From contig PHBY01000022.1 in assembly GCA_002840735.1 (NCBI GenBank), forward strand, positions 1 to 51,935: DNA of 51,935 nt, in the 5' to 3' direction. This document shows positions 24,198 to 33,928 of the stretch, in pieces (positions within the stretch are counted from its first letter, which is position 1; each line of letters begins with the position of its first letter). The stretch comes from Chloroflexi bacterium HGW-Chloroflexi-2. Its GTDB lineage: Bacteria > Chloroflexota > Anaerolineae > Anaerolineales > Anaerolineaceae. A model generated the notes under the pieces. That model worked only from the letters and a program-made list of their open reading frames with translations. It had not been told where the DNA came from and ran no database searches. The translations under genes were made by a program, and so were the position numbers.

Positions 24198-24443
24198 ATG
24201 ATTGTTAAAGTGAAATTGTTTGCTACGTTACGTAAATACTTACCCGGTGTGGAACTTGGAAAATCATCGGATATCGAGTTGGAATCCGGCTCTTCGATTG
24301 CTCAACTGTATGATGTGCTGGGAATCCCAGCTGAAGAAATAAAATTAGCTTACGTAAATGGAATTTTTTGTGAAATGGATACGGAATTGAAGGATGGGGA
24401 TGAGATTGGAATCTTTCCCCCGATTGGCGGAGGGAGTCTTTAA
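24198..24443 (+). CDS. MoaD/ThiS-like sulfur carrier protein
   Basis: The start is the ATG at 24198, four bases after the upstream stop. The frame is open earlier only as an overlap. The 81-residue product has the ubiquitin-like beta-grasp pattern of MoaD: VKVKLFATLRKYLP at the start, YVNGIFCEMDTELKDGDEIGIFPPIGGG near the end. It ends GGGSL rather than the canonical terminal GG, so two residues would need trimming before activation, or the tail is used differently. In molybdopterin synthase MoaD delivers sulfur to the pterin dithiolene. Here a dedicated carrier for the tungsten cofactor is likely. Confidence 0.88.
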   Translation: MIVKVKLFATLRKYLPGVELGKSSDIELESGSSIAQLYDVLGIPAEEIKLAYVNGIFCEMDTELKDGDEIGIFPPIGGGSL

Positions 24444-24444
24444 C

Positions 24445-24813
24445 ATGAAAATTGATGTCTGGTTGTATGGAGTATTATCACTGTATGCAAGCGAAAAAGC
24501 TGAAAAAGGATTTGCCAGCGTTCAATTTGAACTGCCTGAAGGCACTAAAGTGGGGGAGTTATTAAAAACCCTGAACATGCCCACCGAAGAGCGTGGTATC
24601 ACATTTATCAATGGGAATTTAAGTGCCCTGCCTGGATTACAACCAGACCTGGATCAGGAACTCACCGATGGAGATCGAATTTCATTCTTTGATCACCGCA
24701 GTATGTGGCCATTCCAATACCGGCATGGTGCTGCCATGGCGTCTGGCTTGAACCAGATACTAAATACCGATCCAGAAACAATCATGCATCACAAACAAAA
24801 AGATGAGGATTAG
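24445..24813 (+). CDS. Second MoaD/ThiS-like protein with extended C-terminus
   Basis: GGAGGGAGTC precedes the ATG at 24445, one base after the previous stop. The 122-residue protein has the MoaD-like core (KIDVWLYGVLSLYA, FELPEGTKVGELLKTLNMP, GITFINGNLSALPG, LTDGDRISFFDHRSMWP). Where a carrier would stop at Gly-Gly, it runs on for about 40 residues (QYRHGAAMASGLNQ and beyond) and has no GG terminus. It therefore probably cannot form a thiocarboxylate and may be a structural or scaffold relative. The end lies only three bases from the end of the convergent reductase gene. Confidence 0.8.
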   Translation: MKIDVWLYGVLSLYASEKAEKGFASVQFELPEGTKVGELLKTLNMPTEERGITFINGNLSALPGLQPDLDQELTDGDRISFFDHRSMWPFQYRHGAAMASGLNQILNTDPETIMHHKQKDED

Positions 24814-24816
24814 CGA

Positions 24817-25821
24817 TTAATTTTCGCTATGATTTTTAAACCAGATATACGCATCCTGCATGGCTTGAGATGCGGTGTGTTGATATTGCAGATTCAAGTC
24901 TTGCATACTTTTACGGTTATTGAAATAAAAACCATAACCTGCGAAGCGAATTAACTCTACCGGAACCGGTAAATTAAAAAATGATCGAAAAAATTGTAAT
25001 GGGATGACGGTTGGTCGGGCAATTTTTCCATGCAACAATAATCGAGGAGCAGGAACAGCGGTGATTGTCGATAATTGCGAAAACATCTGCTTGAAGGTCA
25101 GATTTTCATTTGCCAGAATGTAACGTTCACCGCGTTTGCCATATTCCATGGCTGCCAGGTGTCCGGCAACCACATCTTTGATATGAACGATATTGATGCC
25201 ACCGGTTGGTATAAAAGGCATTTTTTTCTGATAAAAACTGACAATCGGGGAATTTTCTGTTCGATAAAGATCACCAGGTCCAACCACATAGGATGGATTG
25301 GTGATAACTACATCCAACCCCTGTGCTACTATTTTTTGAATTTCCATTTCTGCCTGGTATTTGCTGAAGCCATAAAGCCAGTGGCTCGGGTGAACATTCC
25401 AGGTGGCGTGCTCATTTAACTGCGGTGAACTCTCGGGAGGTGTCAATTCACTGGGTATTGGCGGAACACCCAGGGCTGCTACCGAACTGGTGTGAATCAC
25501 ACGCTGCACACCTGCTCTTAAAGCCGTCTCCATCACCGACCGCGTACCCAGAATGGTGGTGGCAGTGTGTTGTGCAGCGTTAGATTTGATTCCCAGCATG
25601 GCAGCGGTGTGAAAAACAATATCGATCCCCTGCATAGCAGATGCCAGGCTGGCTGGTTGGGTAAGATCTCCAATGACATGCTCAACGGGTAAATCCTTGA
25701 TTAATGTAAGATTGCTGGTGGATCGGTGAAATGCACGAACTGAGAAACCTTTTTCAACCAATGCGGTGCAAAGTGCACTACCAATAAACCCTGTGGACCC
25801 GGTTACCAGTGCTTTCATCAT
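24817..25821 (-). CDS. NAD-dependent epimerase/dihydroflavonol-4-reductase-like SDR
   Basis: The 334-residue protein is an extended short-chain dehydrogenase. It has the nucleotide-binding loop [16 protein letters not shown] at the N-terminus, the active-site SSVAALG with a later YGFSKYQAE (Tyr/Lys pair), and the [10 protein letters not shown] segment. It most resembles the DFR/hopanoid-associated sugar epimerase group. Its first codons overlap the end of the thiolase gene (ATGATGA), so the two are co-translated. A role in reducing a 3-oxoacyl or other aldehyde/ketone product next to the thiolase is possible but unproven. Confidence 0.88.
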   Translation of the reverse strand: MMKALVTGSTGFIGSALCTALVEKGFSVRAFHRSTSNLTLIKDLPVEHVIGDLTQPASLASAMQGIDIVFHTAAMLGIKSNAAQHTATTILGTRSVMETALRAGVQRVIHTSSVAALGVPPIPSELTPPESSPQLNEHATWNVHPSHWLYGFSKYQAEMEIQKIVAQGLDVVITNPSYVVGPGDLYRTENSPIVSFYQKKMPFIPTGGINIVHIKDVVAGHLAAMEYGKRGERYILANENLTFKQMFSQLSTITAVPAPRLLLHGKIARPTVIPLQFFRSFFNLPVPVELIRFAGYGFYFNNRKSMQDLNLQYQHTASQAMQDAYIWFKNHSEN

Positions 25822-27035
25822 GGAATTGCCTCAATAACGGTAGCTTCACCCTGTCCGACGCCAACACATAGCGTTGCCAATCCATACATGGATTTCTGGC
25901 TTGAGCCTGTCATGCGCGTCATTTCATGCAACAAGGAGGTGAAAATTCTGGCGCCGGAACATCCCAGAGGGTGCCCCAGGGCGATTGCGCCACCATTGAC
26001 ATTCACGATCTCCGGATTAAGCGCCAGTTCCTGCATAACAGCCAGTGACTGGGCTGCAAAGGCTTCGTTTAATTCAATTATTTCAATATCTTCCAGCGAT
26101 AAACCGGTTCGTTGCAACAATTTTTGGGTGGCAGGTACCGGCCCGATACCCATGATACGCGGTGGAACGCCTGCAGCTGCGCTACCCACCCAGCGAGCTA
26201 CCGGTTTCAGACCTAATTCAACGGCTCGTTTCTCACTCATTAATAAAACAGCTGCGGCACCATCATTCATTCCGGAGGAATTGCCAGCTGTAACACTGCC
26301 ATCTTGCTTAAAAGCAGGTTTCAAAGATGCCAATTTCTCCAGGGTTGTATCCCGTCGTGGTCGTTCATCCTTGGTAACCAGCGTGGGCTCTCCTTTTCGT
26401 TGAGGGATCACCACTGGCGCGATTTCGAATGCGAATTTGCCATTGTCCATCGCAGCGATCGCTCGTTGGTTACTTCTCAAAGCGAATTCGTCCTGTTGAC
26501 TTCGCGTGATCAGATATTGTTCTGCTAAATTCTCAGCGGTGATGCCCATGGGGTCAATGCCATATTGAGCTTCGATTTTTCGATTGGGATAACGCCAGCC
26601 GATAGCTGTGTCGTAAGCGGTCAGGTTACCATATGGAAACGCATTCTCAGCTTTTGGAAAAGAATATGGTGCCCGGGACATACTCTCGACACCACCGGCG
26701 ATGAATACATCGCCCTCTCCACAGCGGATGGCTCGGGCTGCCATGTTGATGGCATTCAGTCCGGATGCGCACAGTCGATTGACCGTAACAGCAGTGACTT
26801 CTACCGGGAAACCTGCTAACAGGGTTGCCATACGGGCAATATTGCGGTTATCTTCTCCCGCCTGGTTAGCGCAACCCAGGTAAACTTCCTCTACAATTGC
26901 CGGGTCAATTTGTGTTCGTTGAACCAGACTGGTAAGAATATGAGCAGCCAGGTCATCCGGCCGAACTTTGGAAAGAACGCCACCCAATGCACCGATGGGT
27001 GTGCGCACAGCATCAATAATGACAACATCCTGCAT
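25818..27035 (-). CDS. Thiolase (acetyl-CoA C-acetyltransferase family)
   Basis: The ATG at 27035 follows GCGGAGGATC. The longer frame lacks a ribosome site. The 405-residue enzyme begins [15 protein letters not shown] and shows the three thiolase signatures: the acylated cysteine in [11 protein letters not shown], the histidine in [12 protein letters not shown], and the C-terminal [16 protein letters not shown] with the second catalytic cysteine near LCVGVGQG. Length and motifs fit PcaF/FadA-type degradative or AtoB-type thiolases. It is the first gene of a two-gene unit with the SDR gene. Confidence 0.95.
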   Translation of the reverse strand: MQDVVIIDAVRTPIGALGGVLSKVRPDDLAAHILTSLVQRTQIDPAIVEEVYLGCANQAGEDNRNIARMATLLAGFPVEVTAVTVNRLCASGLNAINMAARAIRCGEGDVFIAGGVESMSRAPYSFPKAENAFPYGNLTAYDTAIGWRYPNRKIEAQYGIDPMGITAENLAEQYLITRSQQDEFALRSNQRAIAAMDNGKFAFEIAPVVIPQRKGEPTLVTKDERPRRDTTLEKLASLKPAFKQDGSVTAGNSSGMNDGAAAVLLMSEKRAVELGLKPVARWVGSAAAGVPPRIMGIGPVPATQKLLQRTGLSLEDIEIIELNEAFAAQSLAVMQELALNPEIVNVNGGAIALGHPLGCSGARIFTSLLHEMTRMTGSSQKSMYGLATLCVGVGQGEATVIEAIP

Positions 27036-27082
27036 GCGATCCTCCGCAAATGAATATCTTTTCAATGATCAAATTCACTGTG

Positions 27083-27167
27083 ATCTTTCAATCATTAGCG
27101 ATCTAGGCGTTTTTGACGTGCAGGCGCACACCAAAAACACCTGCTCACCCCGATTTATTGAGATGAT
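27083..27167. repeat. 85-bp hairpin repeat, copy 1
   Basis: This element lies upstream of the thiolase gene. It runs from TTTCAATCATTAGCG to CCCCGATTTATTGAGATGAT and contains the central hairpin TTTTTGACGTGCAGGCGCACACCAAAAA (arms TTTTTG.CGTG and CAC.CCAAAAA). This copy has the least perfect arms. See copies at 33929, 39851 and 45672. Confidence 0.8.
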
Positions 27168-27204
27168 ACAATTCATTCTACTATGAAAATAATCAGGAGA
27201 TTCA

Positions 27205-29358
27205 TCAGGAAGAAGATTGGTTTGCCTGAATGTTTAGGATTGTTTCCTGGTGTTGGTCTGCTTGTTTGATTGTGATCTGCATAGGATTCAAATGGAGATG
27301 CCATGTTTTGGAATGAATGCTGAAATCATCGCCGTTGTCAACCGGTTTGTGACTGGCTGTACCAAAGAAACTCCAAAACAGTGCTTGCTTATTTTGTGTG
27401 GTCAATTGAACCGATAGAGCGGGTTCCTTGTGTCCATAATATCGTGAAACCCAACCACGCTCACTCGTTTCATCAGCGCTGACAACATCAATCGGAGTGT
27501 GTTTTCCAAGTAAACCAAATTGTGCGTTAAGTGTCCTGGATTTATATTTAAGTTGAAGTGTATTCTCTGTGTTTTTCAGTTGCAGGAAGTCATGACACAA
27601 TGACCAATTTAACATGAATTGATGATCTAATTCTCCCTGTAGATGGTCAACCACAAACCAATTTGTGTTATCCAGGAGTATAACCGTTCGTTTATGCATA
27701 ACAGGATCTTTTAACCTGGTAAATCCATTCTGCTGACCTTGCCAGAAAATGAGCCCTTTTTTGTATTCGAATGCAAGGATATCTCCCTGCGACCAATCCA
27801 CCCAGATAAAACGGCTGAATTTTTCCATCTGATCCTGTTCATCGACGGTAACCGTATTATGAACCCGGGTGCTGGCGAGTCCATTGCGCCAGTGACCATC
27901 ACCACTATACAGAAAAGTGCCGGGGTCCATGGCTATGTTTTTACCTTGCCACCAGATATCCATGTGATTCTGATCGGCATGTGAAGGGCGATCGCGTATG
28001 GGACCACAACGAATAAACGCCCGGGTTTGTTCTCCGCTGATTTTAGTGATTCCACCATCTAAAAACAGCTCGTCAGTAGGTTGTGATTTGGTTTCTAACG
28101 AGGAATCCAACGCTTCTTTACCATAGAACCAGAAAAGATCCTCATCCCAACCGCCTGGCGGGAATATTCTTTGTTTATGTAAAGTGTAATAACCAAGCTG
28201 GATCAAAGGGCGGTAATCCATGTAATCACAGCTGTTCAGTGGCAATACCAGAGCCCCATCGTTAGAGCCGTATTGAGGCATCTGACCGGTTTGTAGGTCA
28301 ATCAATGTATATAGATATTCAATCGATCGTTCAACTGCCTGATAGACCGATAGCGAAAATTTCTGATTGTTCACCTCAGCAATCCGCATCGCAAATAGAT
28401 AGATATGCAGGATAAAGCGGTGATAATTGAGAGAGTGCATCGCGTAACTACCATCGGGATAAATCTGTGTGGAAGCTTCCTTCTCCAGGATTTGTTGACC
28501 AAGCTTGCGATATTTTTTTGCATTTTTTAATTCGGGAAAAAGTATTCCTGCCAGCCAGACACCAAAACTCTCACTAATGGTGTGGTTACTACGTGTGTAA
28601 ATCGCATACCCCAGGTTCATATAGATGCGTTCCGCCAGAGCAGCTACCAGAATGGTTAATTGAGAAACTCTTTCAGAAGTTGATTGCGGTTGGTCTTTAA
28701 AAGCATAGTAGCCAAAACATAAAGCCATCAATCGTAGCGTGGCTTCCTGTCCACATTTCCAGTTGGGACCCATACCGGGTGGGTTTTCCTGCATCCAATC
28801 TTCCACCACCTGCCAAAACGCAGCCGGGTAGTTCTCATCCTGCGTACGAGCGTATGCGCGCACTAATGTGTAAACCTGGGACAGGCGGCTGGCTTCCCAG
28901 ATGAACTTGATATCATAAGGACCGTCATCTGGGATTTGCGACCAGTGTTTATCGGCTAATAATCTGATATTTCGGAAAGGATCCAACAACCAATCCGGTG
29001 GAAAACTGGTCTGGTAATCCGTTTTGGAAAAATAACGGGTGATCCCAGCCAGGTAATGATCTGCTTCTTTGACCACCTCTATCTGATCCCAGGAATTTTT
29101 TTGTGGAAAGTTGATCGAATCAAAGAAGAAATCAGGCTGGTTTTCTTTTCGATAAGTTCGATAGGCTTCAGGGTCGGATGGAATTTGACTTTTAACCCAA
29201 TAACGCAAAGGGCGATCTTTCCAGTGATAAGAGGGGATTTGCCAGCGCATGATACCCGTTCGCATCCGCACAGCATAACCAATGCGAAATAACACCCAGC
29301 GAGCACCAAAATGGCGATATAAAGATTTTAAAGTCTTGATTCTACGATTTATTTTCAC
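27205..29358 (-). CDS. Heparinase II/III-family polysaccharide lyase-like protein
   Basis: The 717-residue protein combines an alpha/alpha toroid N-terminal domain (IKFIWEASRLSQVY, NWKCGQEATLRLMALCFGYYAF, SNHTISESFGVWLAG, DGSYAMHSLNYHRFILH) with a C-terminal beta-sandwich heparinase II/III domain (SHADQNHMDIWWQGKNIAMD, STRVHNTVTVDEQDQ). Tyr/His residues typical of the lyase site are in these blocks. No signal peptide is seen. It starts with GTG and overlaps the end of the phosphotransferase gene, as the last gene of a glycan operon. Such lyase-like proteins in exopolysaccharide loci can trim or release the polymer. The substrate is unknown. Confidence 0.9.
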   Translation of the reverse strand: MKINRRIKTLKSLYRHFGARWVLFRIGYAVRMRTGIMRWQIPSYHWKDRPLRYWVKSQIPSDPEAYRTYRKENQPDFFFDSINFPQKNSWDQIEVVKEADHYLAGITRYFSKTDYQTSFPPDWLLDPFRNIRLLADKHWSQIPDDGPYDIKFIWEASRLSQVYTLVRAYARTQDENYPAAFWQVVEDWMQENPPGMGPNWKCGQEATLRLMALCFGYYAFKDQPQSTSERVSQLTILVAALAERIYMNLGYAIYTRSNHTISESFGVWLAGILFPELKNAKKYRKLGQQILEKEASTQIYPDGSYAMHSLNYHRFILHIYLFAMRIAEVNNQKFSLSVYQAVERSIEYLYTLIDLQTGQMPQYGSNDGALVLPLNSCDYMDYRPLIQLGYYTLHKQRIFPPGGWDEDLFWFYGKEALDSSLETKSQPTDELFLDGGITKISGEQTRAFIRCGPIRDRPSHADQNHMDIWWQGKNIAMDPGTFLYSGDGHWRNGLASTRVHNTVTVDEQDQMEKFSRFIWVDWSQGDILAFEYKKGLIFWQGQQNGFTRLKDPVMHKRTVILLDNTNWFVVDHLQGELDHQFMLNWSLCHDFLQLKNTENTLQLKYKSRTLNAQFGLLGKHTPIDVVSADETSERGWVSRYYGHKEPALSVQLTTQNKQALFWSFFGTASHKPVDNGDDFSIHSKTWHLHLNPMQITIKQADQHQETILNIQANQSSS

Positions 29359-30361
29359 GATATTTCGTAAAGCCTATCAGAATAATCCACAGTAATGGTA
29401 AGCCGATAATGATGGCAGCTGGAGCAAATTCGTATCCTTGAATCCAGGCATATGCCAGAACAACACCAAGGGAAGTCAGCAATAAGTAAAGACTGGTGAT
29501 CGAGGACACCTGAAAACCACTGATGACCAGACGTTGATAAATGTGGGTGCGATGAGCCGAAAAAACTCGTTCGCGCTTGAATAAGCGCCGAATAAAGGTG
29601 ATCAATGTATCCAGAATGTAAGCCCACATGACGATGACGCCCAGCAGGAATGCATCCTGCACTTTGTCGACCGATAAAAGCGGCAGTACAGCAAAACAAT
29701 ACCCCAGAAAGGTACTGCCAACATCACCCATAAAGATACGGGCAGGCGACCAGTTATGCCCCAAAAAGCCCAGGTTCGAAGCAGCAATTGCCAGTGCAAT
29801 CCAGAAGAGTGGGCTGGAAAATTGACCGTTTACCCCGAGAAAGAGCATCCAGCCTATGGCAGCTGTCAGTGCAACACTGCCGGAAATACCATCGATACCG
29901 TCCATAAAATTATAGGCATTGATCAATCCCATTATCCAGAGCAGGGTAATGGGTATGCCCATGAGACCCAGATGAAGTACACCCAGCAGAGGGATCGTAA
30001 CCGTATCGAAATATCCCAAACCCAGAATGGTGGCAAGCGCTGCCAAGCCCTGCAACAGAAAACGAACTTTGGGGGAGAGCGATTTTAAATCATCCTGCCA
30101 GCCGATCCAGGCAACACCGCAACCGACAATCACAAAAACCAGACTTTCTTTCCAACTCTGTGACAGGAACATACTCACCAGCGCAACTGCAAGCGTGATC
30201 ATCACGATCACCAGCCCCCCTCCGCGTGGCGTGGGGACAGAATGGGAGCTGCGTTCGTTTGGTAGATCAATCACCTGGCGTTTCATCAACCAGTTGCGAA
30301 CGATCTCAACTCCCAGGTAGGCAAGTGCTGTCATAACAAAGAAGGCGATCAATTCTTTCAT
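29342..30361 (-). CDS. Undecaprenyl-phosphate sugar-1-phosphate transferase (WecA/WbpL family)
   Basis: The 339-residue polytopic membrane protein (about ten helices) belongs to the MraY/WecA polyprenyl-phosphate HexNAc-1-phosphate transferases. Key cytosolic motifs are visible: PNERSSHSVPTPRGGG, WQDDLKSLSPKVRFL (DD), NAYNFMDGIDGISG, and GDVGSTFLGY. This enzyme starts assembly of a glycan on undecaprenyl phosphate. The start overlaps the preceding epimerase stop (ATGA). Which UDP-sugar is used cannot be read from sequence. The WbpL-like opening hints at a modified HexNAc. Confidence 0.92.
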   Translation of the reverse strand: MKELIAFFVMTALAYLGVEIVRNWLMKRQVIDLPNERSSHSVPTPRGGGLVIVMITLAVALVSMFLSQSWKESLVFVIVGCGVAWIGWQDDLKSLSPKVRFLLQGLAALATILGLGYFDTVTIPLLGVLHLGLMGIPITLLWIMGLINAYNFMDGIDGISGSVALTAAIGWMLFLGVNGQFSSPLFWIALAIAASNLGFLGHNWSPARIFMGDVGSTFLGYCFAVLPLLSVDKVQDAFLLGVIVMWAYILDTLITFIRRLFKRERVFSAHRTHIYQRLVISGFQVSSITSLYLLLTSLGVVLAYAWIQGYEFAPAAIIIGLPLLWIILIGFTKYRENKS

Positions 30362-31233
30362 GCTGTTATGTTTAAAATTGAATTGATTTCAGTCCGGATG
30401 CCCTCTTCAAACGAACATGGTTGAAAATTAAAATCAATTTGGGCTTCATCATAGGAAAAATCCTTATTTTCATTTAAACGTTTTACCTGTTCAGCTTTGA
30501 TCGGTAAGGGTATCCTCATTTTTTCTAACAATCTTAAAAATTTGACAACGATTTTATCCGGTAGATAAAGTTTGTAAATTTTACGATTCATGATGGTTGC
30601 GATGCTGTCAATGACTTCATTATATGTAAGAGCCTGTTTTCCGGCAATATTGTAACTTTTACCAATCGTTTTGGGCTGCTCCAGACATTGGAGGATGGCA
30701 CTCGCCACATCATCCACAAAGACTGGTTGCTGCAGGTAATTTCCTTTGCCAAAGATTGGGATCATCTGAAATCGTCTTAACAGGCGTATCAAGCGGTACA
30801 TATTACGATCACGCTGGCTGCCGTAGATCATAGTGGGTCGCAGAATGGTATATGCCAGATCACTACTCTGAATGGCTGCTTCTGCTGCCAGTCGAGTACG
30901 CTTACTTTGGCTGTTCAATTTGGTAAATATCGCGGTTGTGCTGATGAAAATGGCTCGTTGGATCCCGGCTGCCTGGGCGGATTTGACAATATTCTCAGCA
31001 TGACCAAATCCCAGGGAAGCGATATTAACGAGTGTATCACAGCCCTGCATGGCTTCGGTTAGTTTCTCCTGATTTTCCAGGTTTCCCAGGTGCCAGTGGA
31101 TTTCCGGTTGCGGCAATACGCTTCGATCACTACTTTCGCGATACAAACAATGTACTTCCCATCCTCTTTCTAACAAAAGGGGAACGGTTCGGCTGCCTGT
31201 AAATCCGGTTGCACCTGTTACGAATACTTTCAT
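30358..31233 (-). CDS. NAD-dependent epimerase/dehydratase (extended SDR)
   Basis: The 291-residue protein starts MKVFVTGATGFTGSRTVPLL, a Rossmann loop. It continues with VNIASLGFGHAENIVKSAQA, a serine/threonine cluster IFISTTAIFTKL, and TILRPTMIYGSQRDRNMYRL. The usual YxxxK pair is not clear (the place of Tyr seems to be LNSQSKRTRLAAE), so it may be an atypical SDR. Context (ATGA overlaps with both neighbours) puts it in glycan precursor synthesis, probably acting on a nucleotide-sugar such as UDP-GlcNAc derivatives. Confidence 0.82.
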   Translation of the reverse strand: MKVFVTGATGFTGSRTVPLLLERGWEVHCLYRESSDRSVLPQPEIHWHLGNLENQEKLTEAMQGCDTLVNIASLGFGHAENIVKSAQAAGIQRAIFISTTAIFTKLNSQSKRTRLAAEAAIQSSDLAYTILRPTMIYGSQRDRNMYRLIRLLRRFQMIPIFGKGNYLQQPVFVDDVASAILQCLEQPKTIGKSYNIAGKQALTYNEVIDSIATIMNRKIYKLYLPDKIVVKFLRLLEKMRIPLPIKAEQVKRLNENKDFSYDEAQIDFNFQPCSFEEGIRTEINSILNITA

Positions 31234-32450
31234 TCTTGCCTCAATCGCAGGAAAAGATCACGTGTTTTCTCCAACATGACCTGCCGATCCAGATGTTTTT
31301 CCAGATACGAACGGGCATTGGTTCCCATTGCTTGGATTCGATTCGGTTGAGAGGATAAAGCAAGAATAGTATCTGCTAATTGTCGATCGTCGCCAGGAGC
31401 CACGTATACCCCTGCCTGACTTTCTTCGATGACCTTGCGAATGACCCCATCAATCACCAGAATGGTGGGTTTACCAGCCGCCATGTAATCAAAAACCTTA
31501 TTGGGGTAGGTAGTGCGGAACATGGGAATGTCCTGCAGAATCGCCAGACAGACATCCGCTGATGCGATGATGGCGGGAATTTGATGCTTGGGTCTGACAC
31601 CGGCAAAGAGCAGGTTATTTAATTGCAACTTTTGAGCCTCTACCTGTAGTTTTGGGCGTTCTTTCCCGTCCCCAAATAACACAAATTGAATCTCTTCCTC
31701 TTCCTTTAAATGGCTGGCAGCTCGCAGGATGGTGTAAATATCATTTGCCTGTCCGAGTGCTCCCGTATAAAGTACCAGAAATTTATCCTGCAGGTTGAGT
31801 TCCTGCCGCAGATGGCTACCATCCAATTCTGGATGAAACATCTGGATATCAGCGCCATATGGGATAAAGGTGATTTTTTTTGCGGGAATACCTTTTTCTT
31901 CTATATAGGTTTTATAAGCTGGTGAATTGACCAGGATATGGGTGGCACGCTTGTATAAGAACATCTCCAACATGCGCGCTAGTTTAATCAGAATTGGATT
32001 GTTGAAAACACCCATGCTGACAATGAACTCCGGCCATAGATCGCGCACTTCCAATAAGAATGGTTTGCGGCGCAGGAAGGCTACTAACCAGGCAGAAAAG
32101 GCCTGAAAAATCGGTGGGCTGGTACCCATGATGATATCAACATCCTTCACCCGCATGGCAGTGATGAACGAACTGAACACGAAACTGAAGAATGACAATA
32201 TGCGCCAGAAATAACTGCGATGAATGGCAGGGTAGATGTATGTACGGTAGATGCGCACCCCTTCAAGCACCTGTTCTGTAACCAGACCCTTATGATCAAC
32301 CGTGCGTTGACCGGTTTGATAATTTAAATCCGATGCGACGATGACCAATTCGTCTCCGTACTTTTGTAAGTATTTTGCCATTTCATAATGCCGGGTGTGT
32401 CCCGGTTCATCTGGGGAGACAAATACCTGGTTAATTAACAGGATTTTCAT
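31230..32450 (-). CDS. Glycosyltransferase family 4 (WbuB-like)
   Basis: The 406-residue GT-B enzyme begins KILLINQVFVSPDEPGHTRHYEMAKYL, resembling WbuB-type transferases. LLEVRDLWPEFIV is a family hallmark. The C-terminal domain has FIPYGADIQMF, VLYTGALGQANDIYTIL and KVFDYMAAGKPTILVIDG with the nucleotide-sugar-binding acidic residue after it. It is the first gene of the four-gene minus-strand glycan operon. Its start is divergent from the alkylation-repair glycosylase gene 68 bp away. It probably transfers a sugar to a lipid-linked acceptor at the inner face of the membrane. Confidence 0.92.
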   Translation of the reverse strand: MKILLINQVFVSPDEPGHTRHYEMAKYLQKYGDELVIVASDLNYQTGQRTVDHKGLVTEQVLEGVRIYRTYIYPAIHRSYFWRILSFFSFVFSSFITAMRVKDVDIIMGTSPPIFQAFSAWLVAFLRRKPFLLEVRDLWPEFIVSMGVFNNPILIKLARMLEMFLYKRATHILVNSPAYKTYIEEKGIPAKKITFIPYGADIQMFHPELDGSHLRQELNLQDKFLVLYTGALGQANDIYTILRAASHLKEEEEIQFVLFGDGKERPKLQVEAQKLQLNNLLFAGVRPKHQIPAIIASADVCLAILQDIPMFRTTYPNKVFDYMAAGKPTILVIDGVIRKVIEESQAGVYVAPGDDRQLADTILALSSQPNRIQAMGTNARSYLEKHLDRQVMLEKTRDLFLRLRQE

Positions 32451-32518
32451 ATCGATTATTTTACCATCCAGAAAGAAATCTCAGCCTGCTTTTGCGTGGT
32501 TCATGTAAAATTACTTCT

Positions 32519-33133
32519 ATGATGAAGGATGAGATTCTCCCGGAGCGTTTTTATAACCGCAATGTAGTTGATGTAGCCAGGGATCTTCTGGGCAAACGTC
32601 TGGTGCGGAGATTGGATGGGCAATATATTTCCGGCATTATTATCGAGACGGAAGCATATGATGGTATGCAGGATCTGGCATGTCATGCCAGGGTTGGGAA
32701 GACAAAAAGAAATGCAGTCATGTTTGGAGCAGCAGGACGGGCTTATGTGTATTTTACCTACGGCATGCACTGGTGTTTGAATGTGGTCACTGGTAAGCAG
32801 GATTATCCAGCAGCTGTTCTGATACGGGCGATTGAACCCCAGGATGGTGTAGCAATCATTGCTGAAAACCGCAGCCATGTCAATCGAAAATACTGGACCA
32901 ATGGTCCCGCCAAGTTAACCCAGGCGATGCAAATTAATGGTGCCCAGAATGGGATCAATATCACCCGACGGGATGCTAATTTATGGATTGAAACCGGATG
33001 GCAGATCGAAGAATCGCTGATCCAAACAGGTCCGAGGATTGGAATCGAGAATACACCGGAACCCTGGCGAAGTATGCCCTGGCGGTTCTGGTTTGATGTC
33101 ACGCAAACCAAAGAAAAGAGCATTCATTCATGA
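32519..33133 (+). CDS. 3-methyladenine DNA glycosylase (AAG/MPG family)
   Basis: The 204-residue protein matches the AAG fold: ARDLLGKRLVRRL, GIIIETEAYDGMQDLACHA with the catalytic glutamate, FGAAGRAYVYFTYGMHWCLNVV, AVLIRAIEPQDG and NGPAKLTQAMQI. It removes alkylated purines to start base excision repair. No clear ribosome site precedes the ATG. A -10-like TGTAAAAT ends eight bases upstream, so a leaderless message is plausible. Its stop overlaps the next start (ATGA). Confidence 0.94.
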   Translation: MMKDEILPERFYNRNVVDVARDLLGKRLVRRLDGQYISGIIIETEAYDGMQDLACHARVGKTKRNAVMFGAAGRAYVYFTYGMHWCLNVVTGKQDYPAAVLIRAIEPQDGVAIIAENRSHVNRKYWTNGPAKLTQAMQINGAQNGINITRRDANLWIETGWQIEESLIQTGPRIGIENTPEPWRSMPWRFWFDVTQTKEKSIHS

Positions 33134-33924
33134 AGTGGTGGGGGAGTGTCTTAATTTTAATGATTTTATTTTCCGGTTGCAGTAATTTAAATTTATCGCC
33201 AACACCGGTTGATGATGGATTTGAACATTTTCTGTGGGTGGGGGATGATCAACTGCAAACCGGCCCATTGGATATGCAGACTTTGTTATTGCTGGAACTG
33301 GCAGGTGATTCACAGTCGCTGCGCATGTATCGAGCGATTTCTCCGCGTTTCACATTCGTATCATCATTTGATCAGGAGGAATTATTACAATCAACCAATT
33401 TGCGGATCATGGATGTAGTCATTATTCAGGCCTTCGGGGTGCAACGCGATTTTTCTGATGAAGATTTCAAGAAGAATGCAAAAAACTGGGTTGATTTCTT
33501 CAAAAAGCAGGGTACACAGGTTGTCGTTTTTTACCCATGGAGTTCAGCTGTTGATTCTTTACCTGAAAAGGAGAGATTGGATCGCCTGATCCACCAATTG
33601 GGATGGCAGGAAGATCTGACTATTATACCGGTTGGGCCAGCCTGGCAGGCTGCGCTGAGTAGTAGACCTGATCTAAAACTGTATGCCAGTGATGGGATTC
33701 ATCCTTCTGCGTTGGGGGTCTATTTATCAGCCTGTGTGTTGTATGCCAGTATCACAGGTGAATCCCCACTCGATAACCCGGTTTATACTTCGATTGGATT
33801 TGATGATTCTGATGAAATTGTCAAGTTGGATGGAGATACAATACAATTTTTACAGGAGATTGCCTGGGAAACAGTCAACGATTATCTCCAAAAAGATGAA
33901 TTTCGCGTTATTATTAAGCGGTAA
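33130..33924 (+). CDS. SGNH/GDSL-hydrolase-like lipoprotein
   Basis: The 264-residue protein starts with a short signal peptide and lipobox LFSGCS. It ends with DGIHPSALGVYLSACVLYASI, the Asp-x-x-His block (block V) of SGNH hydrolases, and has a central QVVVFYPWSSA strand-loop. The block I serine is not obvious: the expected position reads FLWVGDDQLQTG. It may therefore be inactive or use a divergent nucleophile position. It overlaps the glycosylase stop. It should be membrane-anchored on the outside; substrate unknown. Confidence 0.72.
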   Translation: MKWWGSVLILMILFSGCSNLNLSPTPVDDGFEHFLWVGDDQLQTGPLDMQTLLLLELAGDSQSLRMYRAISPRFTFVSSFDQEELLQSTNLRIMDVVIIQAFGVQRDFSDEDFKKNAKNWVDFFKKQGTQVVVFYPWSSAVDSLPEKERLDRLIHQLGWQEDLTIIPVGPAWQAALSSRPDLKLYASDGIHPSALGVYLSACVLYASITGESPLDNPVYTSIGFDDSDEIVKLDGDTIQFLQEIAWETVNDYLQKDEFRVIIKR

Positions 33925-33928
33925 TTGT

